Program-made: the position numbers and the translations under genes
The notes under the pieces: generated by a model
Databases searched by the model: none
The model's input: the letters and a program-made list of their open reading frames with translations, nothing else
What the model was told of the DNA's origin: nothing
Shown here: in pieces, positions 17,200-17,209 of the stretch
Position numbering within the stretch: the stretch's first letter is position 1
How the letters are laid out: every line of letters starts with the position of its first letter
Assembly: GCA_003990745.1 (NCBI GenBank)
Contig: RBNI01002900.1
Location: 1 to 17,209, forward strand
Source of the DNA: Jimgerdemannia flammicorona
Lineage: Eukaryota > Mucoromycota > Endogonomycetes > Endogonales > Endogonaceae
Reading direction: 5' to 3'
Length of the DNA: 17,209 nt

Positions 17200-17209
17200 C
17201 ACCTTGTTT

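Overview
The window looks like a transposon graveyard in a filamentous fungus. The evidence is a chromodomain-bearing Ty3/gypsy element, a second dUTPase-containing Ty3/gypsy element, a Tad1-like non-LTR retrotransposon (LINE), and nonsense codons that mostly look like C-to-T changes (CGA to TGA, CAG/CAA to TAG/TAA, TGG to TAG/TGA). The species cannot be told from this sequence. The extreme CpG loss points to a genome with cytosine methylation or a RIP-like process. I see no intact cellular gene, no tRNA or rRNA, and no CRISPR array.

Layout. (1) 1-2685: 3' half of a chromoviral Ty3/gypsy element on +, with RNase H, integrase and chromodomain, two in-frame TGA codons, a polypurine tract and a 404-bp LTR. 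(2) 2686-6304: an older, strongly decayed Ty3/gypsy element on +. It starts in the middle of a dUTPase domain and continues through an unrecognised beta-rich segment, RT, RNase H, integrase and an unrecognised ORF that overlaps the end of pol by ATGA. Element 1 sits inside the dUTPase of element 2. (3) 6305-7480: non-coding sequence with two sets of short tandem repeats and LTR-like promoter signals. (4) 7481-9095 and 14903-15540: two halves of one very AT-rich, CpG-free decayed element. (5) 9115-14883: a LINE on the minus strand that split it, with a poly(A) tail, a 19-bp target-site duplication, ORF1 and ORF2 (endonuclease and reverse transcriptase). (6) 15541-17209: transition to sequence with normal CpG content. 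It holds a decayed, unrecognised minus-strand reading frame, a 53-bp minisatellite and a short terminal palindrome that may be an LTR edge.

The insertions give relative ages. Element 1 is younger than element 2, and the LINE is younger than the AT-rich element it interrupts. CpG content falls in the order right flank and element 1, then element 2, then the LINE and the AT-rich remnant. Nothing here looks able to move on its own. The most unusual content is the dUTPase-containing Ty3/gypsy element with its extra ORF after integrase.
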